NCBI RefSeq assembly: GCF_003286085.1
Contig: NW_020825324.1
Coordinates: forward strand, 930,001 to 994,000
From: Drosophila persimilis
Lineage: Eukaryota > Arthropoda > Insecta > Diptera > Drosophilidae
Direction: 5' to 3'
DNA: 64,000 nucleotides
Shown: piece by piece, positions 43,451 through 56,250 of the stretch
Layout: every line of letters starts with the position of its first letter
Position numbering within the stretch: the stretch's first letter is position 1
Made by a program: the position numbers and the translations under genes
The notes under the pieces: generated by a model
The model's database searches: none
Told to the model about the DNA's origin: nothing
The model's input: the letters and a program-made list of their open reading frames with translations, nothing else

Positions 43451-46450
43451 TGGAAATAATGATGTTGCAGACTTACGAAAATTCTCTACTCACGCGTATT
43501 TTGGATAACCTCAAGCCGGGTTTGCGTTCGGGTTTGGGTCAACCAACCTATTGGAACTCAGCTTCTGGGGAAGCTAGAGGAACCATTCAAATGGCTATTA
43601 CTTGCTTTTGGATAAATTGAACAAATTGGTTAACTTTGCGATCGGCGTTCGGCATAGCTCTATCTTTATATCTGCATTAATAGTTATACATACATATACT
43701 GCTAATATTTGTATGAAGGAACAACTGCTGACGATGAATGTTGACTGTACTGCAGGAAATAATTATTAATTACTTTACGCAGTTACATATTTGAATTTCA
43801 GATCGGTGTTTGGGATGCCTCGCATAACATCAGCACTAAGCAGATATACTACTGCTGTTGATGATTAATGTTCATGGGTTCAGTTAAAGAACCTTTCAAT
43901 TGGCTAAGACTTTCTTTTAAATGCTTTCAACAAGTTAATTGACGTTCAGATGAGGGTTATGCATGGTTCCCACAGTATTCAAAGGCCCAATTCAACCACG
44001 TGACAAGCACACAGCTGTGCTACAGTTGCGATGCATATGATTAACGTGTTCCGATAAGGCAAGACCTATTAATAAACTTACCATTTCGCATTAGTCAGCC
44101 ATTGACTCACACTAACGTTAAGTGGCCCAGTCCAGTCCAGAGCAGAGCTTACACTACTAGCCTAGTTTCGGACTCGAGTTGGGGACGGGTTGCGGATTGC
44201 CCGCGTCACAGGTCTCGTAAAAGTTGTCAACGCTTAAAAAATTAATAAACCCAACTTTTATTATGCACAGCATACGAAAATAAAGCGAAGAAAGACAACA
44301 AAGAGCAAACTAAAAATAGCTGCGGGAAGGGTTTCGGCATGGGTACGTTCGGTTCTGGCTTTTTTTCGTGTTAGCATTTGGGTCTGGTCTGGGATATTCA
44401 GCCCAAAAGTATTTAAAAATCTTGCAAACCAAAATGTGAAGAGCTAATGGAGCCCAGATACTCGTACAAACGGACACGGGGATGTGGATGTTGATGTGTT
44501 TGTGGATACATATGAATCTGGACAGGGGGCTAGAGGCAAGAGGCAAGCGGCAAGCGGCGGGCAACACACAAAGATACCCATTTATTCGAGGTTGTGTTTG
44601 TGTGTGTGTGTGTGTGTGTGTGAGCGAGGCCTTGAGGAAGAGTTGAGTGGAGTACTAAAGAGTGAGCGGGACAGAGGGGGAGAGAGACAGAGAAGACAGG
44701 CCGAAAATTTACATACATGATTGTCATAAAAAATCAGCAAGCAAATTGTCAAATCCCTAAACTGACAATAAAACAATAAAGAAAACGGAGAGCGAAGAGC
44801 GAAGAGCAAAGCCAAGACGAAGAGTCAGAGATAGAGGCAGAGGCAGAGGAGTGCGGGATTCGAGAACGGCTGAAAACTCGAAAGTACAGTGGGACCTGCT
44901 AGATTACGATAGGAAAATATGAAACCATGCCTAATGGGATTTATCGGAACTTAAGGCGAATCAAATTATTTGACCACATTGTATTACTACGCAAAATGCT
45001 AGTTCTTCCTCGAATCGACTACTTTATACATACACATATGTACATCCAAATTAGTCTGAAATTTCAGGAGTTATATGTGTACATATGTATGTATGTATGT
45101 ATGTGCTACATGTACATATTTCCCATCCGTCTTAGGCGGGCTTCACAGTACCCACATTGTCTGCATATGTCGAGAGAGCAAAGTAGGGCGAAAGCGCGCG
45201 GAATGGCGGAAGAAAAAAGAGCCGAACGCAAAAGCAGAAACCGCATGCAAGCCTGTTGGCTATCATTGCATAGGGGGGAGATAAAAGGGAGAGCGATTGA
45301 GCGAGATAGCGGCAAAAGAAGTACGCCGAATGAGAGAGAGGGAGAGAGAGCTTTGGCGCAACAGCTGATGCAACCGCTGCAGCCGGCTTAGTGTCTGCTA
45401 TGGGATTAGACCGTTTTATGGCGCATTTATGGACACGCAACAGTTGCTTGGCAGGACAGGGCGCGCAGGTAGGCCCTGCATCGTGCGCAGGAGGCTGAGA
45501 GCTGGCAGTTGCAACTCCTAATTGCAAGGTGCACGAGGGGGTGGGATGAGTTCTTGCTCTTGCGTGCTGGTGTCAATCAAATCCCAGTTGCAGTCACAGC
45601 GGACTCAATTTCTTCTCGCATTTCTTTTTGTTGGCCTCTCCCTGAGACTGCGTGTGTGTTTGTCTGCATGCACGTGTGTGTGTCTGTGTGTGTGTGCAGT
45701 TAATGACTTTTTAATTGAGCGCGTACAGCAGCTGTCACTGTCAGCGCCGTTACTTTTCAATTACGTGTACGTGAGAGCGAGAAGTACAAGAAAAGAGTGA
45801 GCCAGCGAAGGGAGCCAAGCGCCGCCAGTTGCTGGGAGAGAGCCAGCAGGAGAGCTCTCTAAACTTAACTCGACGTCAAGGTGTATGTAGGCAAGGTGAG
45901 CATTTACTTGCGTCTCACATAGTTTGTCACTCAAACTAAATATGCGGCTACATTACTTACAATTTTATTTTGGCAATCCCGATCTGCCATTATTATGCCC
46001 ATTCTCTCTCGGATTCTTTCTGTCATCGTTGCCCTGTATTAATTTATACCTTGACCAGAACGAAGCGCTGCCAGGGGCTTTCTTGCAAGCTTAAACCGAG
46101 TCTTCGACTCGGCTCCGAATTCGGCTTATGTAACGCTGGCGCCGCCATCAACGTCGACCGCGCTTCTTATGACTCACTGGAGCCTCAGGGCCAACGCCAA
46201 CCAAGTCGCTGCTGCTGCTATCGCCACCGGCAGAGCGGTGGCGGCTGCGCCGTTTGTTGTGGTTTCTCCGCGCCTACCGCCTACCGCCTCCCTTGGCTGC
46301 TCTCCTGTTTGCGCTCTCTTCGTGTTCGTGTTGTTCTTGGGGCCCGGAGCCGGCTTCAAGTTTGCTTTGTTGTTATTCTTCTCCTTCTCCTTCTCCTTCT
46401 CCCCTGCTCATATTCTTCTTCTACTTGTTGACTTTGTCTCTGCGAAGTAC
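43451..46450. other. Gene-free upstream region with GAGA-rich stretches
   Basis: GA/CT-rich sequence at 44640-44700, 45280-45355 and 45770-45870 has several GAGAG motifs (GAGA factor sites), and a GT run lies at 44597-44622. CAGGTAG occurs at 45466-45472. A perfect 7-bp stem hairpin CCGAGTC/GACTCGG is at 46096-46112. This might be an upstream promoter or enhancer of zelda. No ORF is convincing. Confidence 0.4.
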
Positions 46451-48182
46451 ACATAACACATGCACATACATACATATGTACATATGTACATGCATACATA
46501 CATATGTACATACATATGTATGTACGTAAGAGCAAATAGAGTATTCGTCATACACATGACCTGCCAACGACCCTGTAACGGGGCCCCATGAATCGAACTG
46601 CTAATACCACGATTGGGGTTCCAGAGTCTTCCGTCTAAGGTACTCGCATATCTTAACTATCATTTTCAATACACTCTTTGGAATTTCTTCTTAACAATAA
46701 AATAATACCAAAGTTGTAGCTTAATCATTTTAAAGATATTAATCTCCAAATTGGAAACATAGGTGAAGTTTTTCATGTGGATTTATCTGTCTGAGGCCCA
46801 ACAGATATACTGGAACGATCTGCATTAAATATGTACAATGTACATACATACATATGTTGTATGTCAATTTTAAGCTCACACTCGTAGAGGTCTTGGAGCA
46901 ATGAATATTGGAACACAAGACAGATTTCACTTTATTCTAGAACTTGGTTCCAAAACATACATATGTATGTACATAAGTACATGAATATGCATTTATCTAC
47001 TTGTATTAGCATATGTACATACATACATATATGTATATATATTTGCTCTTCACACGACGACAATTGTGAATTACACAGTAAGATTTACTTGTCCTCCTTC
47101 TTTTCTCGCTTTTTATTGTACTTCTTATTATGTATTTTCGGTGTTCTATTGTTTTTTTCCAGTAGTTCTTTTTGTTTTTTCGTTTTTTTGTAGTTGTTCT
47201 TTTTCGCTTAAGAAATATTTTGTCGTCGTCTCTTATTTCCCTGTAACATGTAATATGTACATACATATGTATGTATGTATCATCACGTTATGGGACTTTT
47301 ATGGGATTTGATTTTCCAATTATTTGCTCAAAACTTCTTGTATATTTTTTAACCCAATATCTGGGAAGTGTTTCCATGGAGTTTAAAGCGTACCGTATAT
47401 ATTTTCGATCAGCAAGGTGCCAAAGAACGATAGATATGTACATATGTACATATATGGATGTACAAGCTGGTCAAAATTTCAGGCCCCGAAGCTAGCCATC
47501 CTTTCTTATTGTACTACTTGGTTGATTTCTTCTGGTTCTTCTTTCGCACATTCATTCCCGTTGTTGTTCTTCTATTCTTCTTATACTTCTTTCTTCCACG
47601 TCTTGTGATGATGACTTCAGTTGGTTTTGGGGGGCGGAGGGCAATGCCTCCTTTCGTATTTGCATATTTCTCAAGATTTTGCCACTTCCCAATTTCTAGG
47701 TAGAGAACAGAAGGGGATAGCGATATACTAAGTGTCAAAGATGGGAAGGGGAGAGAGGAGCTAGATAAATAGGCCGAAATACATTGAAGAAATGCCAACT
47801 GCCAACGGCAAAACGTTATTAAGAGGGTGAAAAGCGAGAAAAATATCGAGAAACAGAACAAAAAAACACGCACAGAAAAAAAAACACAGAGAAGGGGAAA
47901 CTAAGCCAAAACCAAAATAACAAAACGAGCGACAAATGCTGCTCGATCATAATTGAAAAATGCATGCCACAAAAACAACAAGAAAAAAAGATGACGAAGA
48001 AGAGAAAAAAGAAGAAGAAAATGATGACAAAGACGAAAGAAATTATGTCGACACTCTTGATACCCTTGGCGAACCTTTACGTTTCCCTCCAATGGAATCT
48101 CTTTGATATAGTGTTATAATTTTCATAAGCTATATTTTAGTTATGTCTTCCGTTGGCTCATTTTCGAAACAGAATAGTATGA
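46451..48182. other. Gene-free DNA with ACATATGT repeats
   Basis: A cluster of ACATACATATGTAC units spans about 46455-46525 and recurs near 46960-47040 and 47250-47280. The rest is AT-rich with A/T runs. No gene is seen. Confidence 0.55.
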
Positions 48183-48334
48183 ACAGTGGGTAACTTTAAT
48201 TTTCGGCATATATATGACCTCTCTGAAAAGGTTAAACTTCAAGATTTATTCCCTCATAATTTTTTTTTAGTTTTTTGCATTTTATTTGCTTTTGAAGTGG
48301 AGAAAAAAAGCCGAATATTAAAGTTGCCCACTGT
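48183..48334. mobile_element. 152 bp MITE with 25 bp terminal inverted repeats
   Basis: The left end (48183-48207, ACAGTGGGTAACTTTAATTT...) and the reverse complement of the right end (48310-48334) match at 23 of 25 positions. The inside is AT-rich and non-coding. CAGTGGG ends and a TA after the right repeat suggest a Tc1/mariner relative, but the left flank reads AA, so the TA duplication is not exact. Confidence 0.7.
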
Positions 48335-51300
48335 ACATATATACTATACATATGTACATATGTATGTATACTCTTTAGGATCCACAAATGAATTCTTAAC
48401 ACTCTGCTGAAAAAATCTGGTCGAAACCATCACACCCTCTGCAAGGGTATAGCAATAAGTGAAGCACGAACAGCAACAGCTCTGTGAGAGCAGCAACAAG
48501 GCAGAAGGACAGCAGAACAGCAGTACAGAAGGAGCTGGAAAAACAAAAAACAGCAGATGCACAACGCATCGAACAACAATAACCAAAATGCCAACACACG
48601 CAAGCAGTAGAGAACCGAACGGAGGGAGGGAGGGAGAACAGCCAACACTAGCAAGCAGCAGAAGGAGAGGGAGGGTGGCAGCCAGGCAGCAGGAACGAGA
48701 GCGAGAGCAAAAGAGATAGAGAGAGACACGCATAGGAATTGAAATTTTAAAGGAATTCAACTTGAAATGCAAACAATGCTGCACATACACACACTCGCAC
48801 ACACTCACACACACTCTCAGACATTTGCCCGCCAAGAAGTGCAACAAAATGGCAATGAAACATGAGAGCCAGGCGGCAGCGAAATGAGCAGAGCGGTAGC
48901 AGCAGCCGCAGCAGAAACAGAAACAGAAACAGCGAGAGAGACTACTTTGAGAGAGAATGATGTGGGGAATGGAGAGGGAAAGGGCGCTATGCTGTAAAAC
49001 GGAATGCTGTCTGCATTCCCCGCTGCGTCATGCGCCCGCCCCGCCTCCGGCACCGCCCGCCCGTCGTGCATGGCTAATCCTTGTCTGTGTCTTTATTTTA
49101 CGTGTTTTTTGCAACTTGGTCGCCGGCGGCATGTGCAACACGTTGCAAAACACGAACAACAGCAGCCACATGATGGCCAGGCGATGCAATCTCGTTTTGT
49201 GCTCTGAGCTCTAATTTTGCCCTGCATCCTCTCTTTCGTTTCTGTTCCTTTGTGGTTTTTAGCTGTTGCTGTTTTTTTGTGTGCGTGTGTAAATCGGCAG
49301 CGACAGCAACAAAACGGCAAACGGCAAAAGAGAGGGAGAGAGAGAGCTACAGCGACACCCGCATGCTTTACTGTTAGCAACAAGTTGATTGCAGCTGTTG
49401 TACTGCTTGCATACGCAATGGAAAAATGATGTTTGAAAACTGCTTGTTTTTCTGTCAGCTCGCGTGTTAATGCAGTTTTAGCTGCTTCCGCTGCCACTAC
49501 ACTGCTTGAGCTATTCTGCTTCCACTACCGCTAAAACTGCTTGTATTCATGTTTACCGAAACTATTTAATGCAAGTAGCTATGCTGAATTTCCAGTGCAT
49601 GCATTCTGATGTTTCCGCTTCTGTTATTTAAAGATGCCGTTAGACAACTGTTAGCTGGAATCTGAATCTAAAAGCAACAGCAGTACCTCTCGTACTCGTA
49701 TGATGTCCAATGATGACAAAGACCAACTGAAAGTTAAAGTAAACTTAACACTAAAAATAAATGGCTAAGGCTTGCTGAAGGGTTCGTACTCGTATGCATA
49801 TGTACTACACAAGAAAATGAAGCAAATATTATAATTAAATTATGGCCAGCAAAAAGCCCCCCGGCTGTAGGACATCCTGTAGATTACGTTTTATACATAA
49901 GCCGACAGTGTAAAAATAATAATGGTATTACTATTTCTTGAGGGAATTTTGATTCTCATGTTGCTTGCGTAAAAACCCTTCGAAGTACAGACATGCAAAT
50001 GTATGCATGTTCATACATGTCTAAAAAACTTTCCAATTCTAGATGCCCATTGCCGATTGATTGATCGCCAGCGGAAACGCTGCCCGTAAAAGTAGGCAGC
50101 AGCATGCCAGCTGTAACCGATTCTTGGAAGCAGGAAAATTGCTAGCTGGAAAACTGAAAAACTGACAAAACAAATTGACATCGAAATTGGGGTAAGACAG
50201 AAATTACCGAGGGCAGTGGCTCCAATCGAGGTAAAGGGCTACGGAGAGTGGGTTAAGAGGAGGGATGGACTTGTTAAAACATGACTGGCATTTGTTGTGT
50301 ACAACTGTACTTTTTGTTCCACTCACACAGATGTGCACATACACACATCCATGGACAGGGACGGGTACACATACACATGCGCCAAGCTTTAATCATTAAA
50401 AATTGTAACTGTTATTAATATTTAAGGCTCTATATAAGGGCAGGCGGCACACAGATGCAAACATACATGCACGCACAGCACACATAGCCATTTGGGCAAC
50501 TAACCGTGTCCATGTCTGTGTATATACACACACATACAGATACATAGAACACACACACACATACACTGTTGTAAAGCTTAATTGCAAGCCATCGTGTCCG
50601 CCGCCTGCTTGCCCCCCACATGACCATGGCTTTGGCCATCTCGCATCACCCCCTCCCCCCCTTGACGCACACACACACACACAACACCGCTCTACAACCT
50701 TCAGCCTCACCCACCCCCCCGTTCATCATCCCTATATTCATCAGTCTCCTCCTCCTCGTTCTTCCCCTCTTCCTCTTTCGTCCACACATTCATTTGAGCT
50801 GACTCTAAAATATCCGAGCGCCAATTTAAATTTAATATCGACGCATGGGCAATCCACCACCAACACGCACAGGCACATGTCCACACATACACTGAGACAA
50901 AGAATTGTTATATCTGAACATTATAGCAGGCAGAAAAGCTGAAAGTCTCCTACGTTTGTTTGGATTGTCTTGTGGTGTAGCAAATGGTCCAAGATTTGAA
51001 CATACGAGTACATATACTAATACTTATATAATTTTTAGAGTTTACAACAAATCGATTAGGTATTATAGCTGACAGCAGAGCCGAGCAGCTCCGAAAATAG
51101 CAAACACTCTCTGAAAGTTCAGCTTAAGGCAGTTCAGCTCTGTTTGAATGATGAAGGATGTTTTTTTTAAATCAGCTGATAGTTTCTCTTAATTCTACCA
51201 TTAATGATTGATAAATACAAATGTATTTGCCAAATATCTTTGAGATAGTCTCAGATAGTTCTCAGATGACAAGCTGATGCTGATCTCTGCTTTCGGCTCT

Positions 51301-53360
51301 TCCTTCAGCTTCAGCCTTACTTATTTGATATTATGATATTTTCGTAATATGTATTTTGATGCTTGTTTTTGGCAGTGTACTCGTATAGAGAACTGTCCAT
51401 GCTGTACGTAAATCTATTTGGCACATTCATGCATAAAGTATTTAGTATCTTTGAGATACCTTTTTAACCGCATGGCAACTACACAAACACACATACAGAC
51501 ACACAGACACACGCACCATGGGCAGCCAACCAAAATGCGCGGACACAGTGGTAGCGAGGAGGGGCAACAGGATGCGGGGCCAGAGGAAAAGGCAGGAGGC
51601 AATCGCGGACCCAACGGCCGACACTTTCACTTGCAAATGTCTGTGCCTCTTTATGTGTGTGTATCTCTCCGTTGTGTGTGTGTGTGTGTGTGTGAGCACA
51701 AATAAATTAATTTCAAATGTAAACCCAGCGAGCACAAATACAATTTCAACAACAGACAAGCGCACACAAACGAACCCATGGATACATGAAAACCAAAATC
51801 AGGGATATGTTGGCCACAACTGAGAAAGGAATTGGATGGAGATGGTTACATACGACAATACCTATATAGACTGAAAGCAAAGATTCGCTAGTGATCGTAG
51901 CCAAAATCTGCTTTGACTTCATTATATCGATCATTATAGACGCAAACAAGAATCCCTATACTATTTATGTATGTTCGTTTTATCACATGGTTCCTTAAGC
52001 ATAAGCAGAACTGTCTGCAAATGTATAAGACTTGTGGAACAGATTGATTTCATTGTCCGCGTAACATACCAATAATAATTTTAGCAACAATGGAAAAAGA
52101 AGAATTGTTCATGTTGATTAAACACTTATTTTGATGTTAAGCAAATATCCTTAAATAAAAAAAGTGGCTTGTTGAATGAGACGGGGGACTCATGTTCAGG
52201 AAAATCAACAATTTCTTTCGATTTTCGTGATTAAGCATCCCAGCTACTATTAAGAGTTGAGACAACTCAACAAAATTCCCCAATAATTGCTGCGTTTGAG
52301 GCGTTTTTTGGGGAGCATTAAGAAGGGTATGAAATACTAAGAATATCTATGTTGGACTTCACGTATTATTATATAGCTGATCTATGTTTTAGAGTACACA
52401 GGAATCCACCAATCTCAGTTTCTCATCTCTACCGATCTGCAGAAATTCCGAAATTCTTGTAAGTTCTTTATTGAATACTATTTAGTGTTTCGATTTCAAT
52501 AATACATAATGGTAAGGTTGACTGAGACTCGTAATGGTCCATATGGAATCACAATTAGATTGAGTTTGGATGGCACGAAGTTTACAGGGCATCTGAATGT
52601 GCATCCTGGATATGTATCAGATCAAGCTGTCGATCCGACATGATCCTACAAGCAGTTCATCGAATAAGCCTGAAGCACGAGCATGTGATCGAGGGATTGA
52701 AAATATCAACCAACGTTTAACCCTCTCGTATTCGGAATAACATATAAGTAATATAAACATTCCTTTGAAACAAATAATCCGTACCAAAAATTAATTGTAC
52801 CAATTCTTCAACGCACTTATTCCGATAAACTGCACTGATCCCATCAACCTGAACGGATTCTAGACTTTTGATTTTAATTTTTCATTACTAAAGCCATCAA
52901 TCCATCAGATGATGAATAAATGTTCGTTTAATCCACCTTACGATTGATGGTTGTACCATTTTCATGTTTGTTCGGATATGGATTTTGTTTTATTCGTAAT
53001 CCAGCTCTATTCGATTTTCCTTTAAGATTATCCCAAACCATTAGTTTTTTGCTCTTTATAATGTATAATTTCAAAATTGCTCATACGCCATGTGGCATCC
53101 CACTAATGCACACATACATACATACATGGGCACACAGATCGACTAAAACATTATGGCGATAGAGAGCACTTGGCCCAAGCGGAAATTACGCAGCCCGCGA
53201 GGATTTTCCATTTCCCCTGACCCCTCCCTGACTCCCTCTTTGCCACCATGCCACCCAAAACGACGGATGGCACCTTGCCATCGTGGCCTGTGCCTCCCAC
53301 CAAGAGCGTAGTTTCATAATGGTCGAGCAACATGAGCTGCCCCCACCAGACCCCCGGCCC
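48335..53360. other. Gene-free DNA
   Basis: GA-rich and CAG-rich sequence at 48450-48990 and 49300-49345; CA/GT runs near 48786-48812, 50520-50570, 50670-50690 and 51673-51694. The stretch 51900-53050 is unusually free of microsatellites and AT-rich; a 44-codon ORF at 52509-52643 is the only frame there and is not convincing. Confidence 0.5.
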
Positions 53361-53361
53361 C

Positions 53362-53365
<4 letters not shown>

Positions 53366-53402
<37 letters not shown>
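53366..53402. repeat. (AC)18 microsatellite
   Basis: This is the longest CA run in the window, followed by a CT/TCTATT-rich stretch (53465-53520). Confidence 0.9.
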
Positions 53403-53404
<2 letters not shown>

Positions 53405-56213
53405 GTTCACAACTCACAAAGGGATAATTTACGAAATTTGAATCTTAGAAATTGTTAAAAGCATTTCTCTCTCTCTCTATTTCTATTTCTATCTCTATCT
53501 CTCTCTATCACTCTCTCTCGGTGGTTCTGCCTCTTTCTTTCTCTATATATGTGTATTAGTGTGTTCACGTGTGTGTGTGCGCATGTATTTGAAATTGCAA
53601 AATGTCTACCATGGACATTGAAAGTCAGCATCGCCAACGTCCGCCAAGGCTCTACCAGGACCCCACTCTCAGTCCCATTTCATACGAAAATTGAAGAAAA
53701 TTCACACTGTGAGAAAGTTTTGTGTTGAAAGTACTCGTGATCTATTTGCCCTCTTAAGGATCATTTAATCAAATTAAATGGAATTTTGCCATATGCATTT
53801 CCAACAATATGCACTTGTAAAAGAGGTCTTGCAATTTTCTCTATGTGCACATTTTGGTATCAGCCCCTCTCCTGTTGTCGTTCTTTCCCCCCCACATATG
53901 GCGTGGCTTCAACTTCAGACCATACACATACATCTTCGGCTCGACGTCCTTGCCCCAAACTCATTTGTATATCGTCCTCGTCCTGCTCTCAGTCGTGACT
54001 GACAGTTCCACAGCCTCTCCTCTCCTCACCTCACCTCTCCTCCCTTCTTCACCCACTCCCAAAGCCAATACACAAAATATGCATACGTAACGGACAGTGG
54101 TGGATGGGAGCTGGTTGATGGGCAGATGGGTGGCTGGGCGGCTGGGCGGCTGGCAGGATGGGGCTATGGAGAGTGGTTGGTTTTTGGGTTGGACTTGAAA
54201 GTTGGACAGACGATAGACGACGAGCACACATTTGGCTTCCTGTGTATGTCTGTGCCCCATCCAACTCCTCCGTCCTTCGTCCTCCTTGCTCCTTTTTCGG
54301 GCCAACTGCTTCCTGAACTGTTTTGAATGTGTGACAGCCGCCTGCGACGTCCCCAGTTCTCCTTCCTCCTCTTTTTTGTTCCCACCTTCACATACACTGA
54401 GAATAATTTTGAATGTAATTGCTAAACTCGTGTAACGATAATTACAGACATTTGTGTTAATATCCTAAAATCCTAGTTAATGAATGTTTTTTAATGTTTC
54501 TCGTTTGTTTTGATTTAATTTTTGAATAGGAAATTTATTGTACAATATTTGAGTTGTAAGAACACATGAATAAATTAATGAATAAAGAGCACTGAATACA
54601 ACACTGCAGTTTGACACTCTTTCTCTGTAATTCTATAAATAATTATGTTTGAGTTGACTTACCTCTTGTGGTATTCGATTGGGATATTGCTACTTCGAAT
54701 ATTTGAATACATACGATGAATATGCATCGTATACTTTGCAGATTACAAACGGCTTACTTTTTACTATGGACACTATAAATGAACGATGTGAACGATATGA
54801 ATAATTTGTATACTATTGTCTAGATGCAATTTGTACACTTATTGGGATATTTTTGAGCTTTGGTTTCTCTCAGTGCAGCTTCAGTTTACAACACGCCTCC
54901 GCAACTAGCAGAGTGGATGGATGATGGAGGTGAGGTAGGTAAAGCTGCTGCTTCTTCCTCATCTCCTCCTCCTGGTCCTGCTCTTGCTGCTCACTGTTGT
55001 TGCTGTTTTGCCCAGTTTTCGAAAATGTAAACTCATCATAAGTGGACCAGAGAGTGTATCTGCATCTATGTATGTCTGGGAGAGAAAGTGAGCGCCAGTG
55101 TGTGTGTGTGTGTGTGTGTTGTGTGTGTGGTCCAAAAGGACCTTAAGCAGACATCGTTGACGTCGTTGTATCGATGGGAGCGGGCACAGGAGTAGAAAGT
55201 GGGCGGACATTATGCGTCGCAAGTGTTGTGAATGGACATCATGCCAGTTAAGGGGCGGAGATGGATGTTTAAAGGGGGGCACGCGCTCTGGGAGTGGGTT
55301 GCCAGTCGGTGGGTGGGTGCTTGGGTGGGTGGATGGTACAGGACGGGGCAGTGGGAGCACGAACGGATTTTACAATTTTGCGTCTCTGCCGCTACTGTTG
55401 TGGCACGAGTACATATGTATGCGTGTGTCTACATGTGTATGTGCCGAGAGCCAGGGCTGCCACAAGAGTTGTGGGAAAACTAAATGCTTTAGGAACCATT
55501 TGCAATGGAAGATGGAGGTTAATTAGATTATTTTATGTCTTTAAAAGCTATGTTGGCCCATAACCCGTTTCCATTAGGCCACAATTGTGCTCATTTCTCA
55601 TTCGCTGTGCCAATTTTCCCTCAGTAATAGGACTTAGTTGATACGCATGACACGAACGGGAAGGTATTCCATAATTTTGATAATAACATAATGATCTATT
55701 CATATTATGGAACTGAAAACAGCTAAATCTTTCAAAATTGATTGCGAATGCGAGCAAATGCAATCATTCGACGTACAAGATTTTTCGATGAAAGGAAAAA
55801 ACCAGCGATCGTGGATAAATTTTGGATGCCATTGAGGGACATTTCTTATAGGAAGTCACTCTTCGTGGAACTCTCAGAGCTGCCCTCGCCAGCTGGTTGC
55901 CTTCGGTGGTTGCTAGTTTCTTGCACACGCACACAGAGTCGAAGTGTAAGCCGGACCAAGCACACACATACATGCTCGCATGTAGATCTGTGTGTGTCCA
56001 AGTGCACGTGGTGCGTGGTCGTCCTCGTCGTCGTCTGGCATCAAAGCCAACCACCGGCCAAAGCTTCGGCTCTGCTGCTGCTGCTGCTGCTGCTGCTGCC
56101 GCTTCTGGTTCTTCGTCCTTCCTGCTGGCGTGTTTCCTTTTTTGCGTAATTTACGAGATTATTTCGCACACACACACACACACACACACACTGAGACGTA
56201 GGCGGAGAATGCA

Positions 56214-56250
<37 letters not shown>

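Noticed and set aside
44886..44910. ACAGTGGGACCTGC, like a mariner end
   Set aside because: No partner repeat was found on either side, and it does not extend the similarity to the MITE at 48183 beyond eight bases.
6002..45472. CAGGTAG / CTACCTG sites (for example 6002, 10725, 18250, 22509, 32507, 45466) as a zelda autoregulatory array
   Set aside because: The number is about what is expected by chance for a 7-mer on both strands of 64 kb, and two fall in exons of other genes.
46550..46640. GTTCGATTC on the minus strand, like a tRNA B box
   Set aside because: The flanking bases cannot form the T stem and there is no A box or acceptor stem.
52509..52643. 44-codon ORF starting MVRLTETRNG in a microsatellite-free stretch
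   Set aside because: Its composition is normal but it is short, has no promoter motif or recognisable homology, and a frame of this size is expected by chance.
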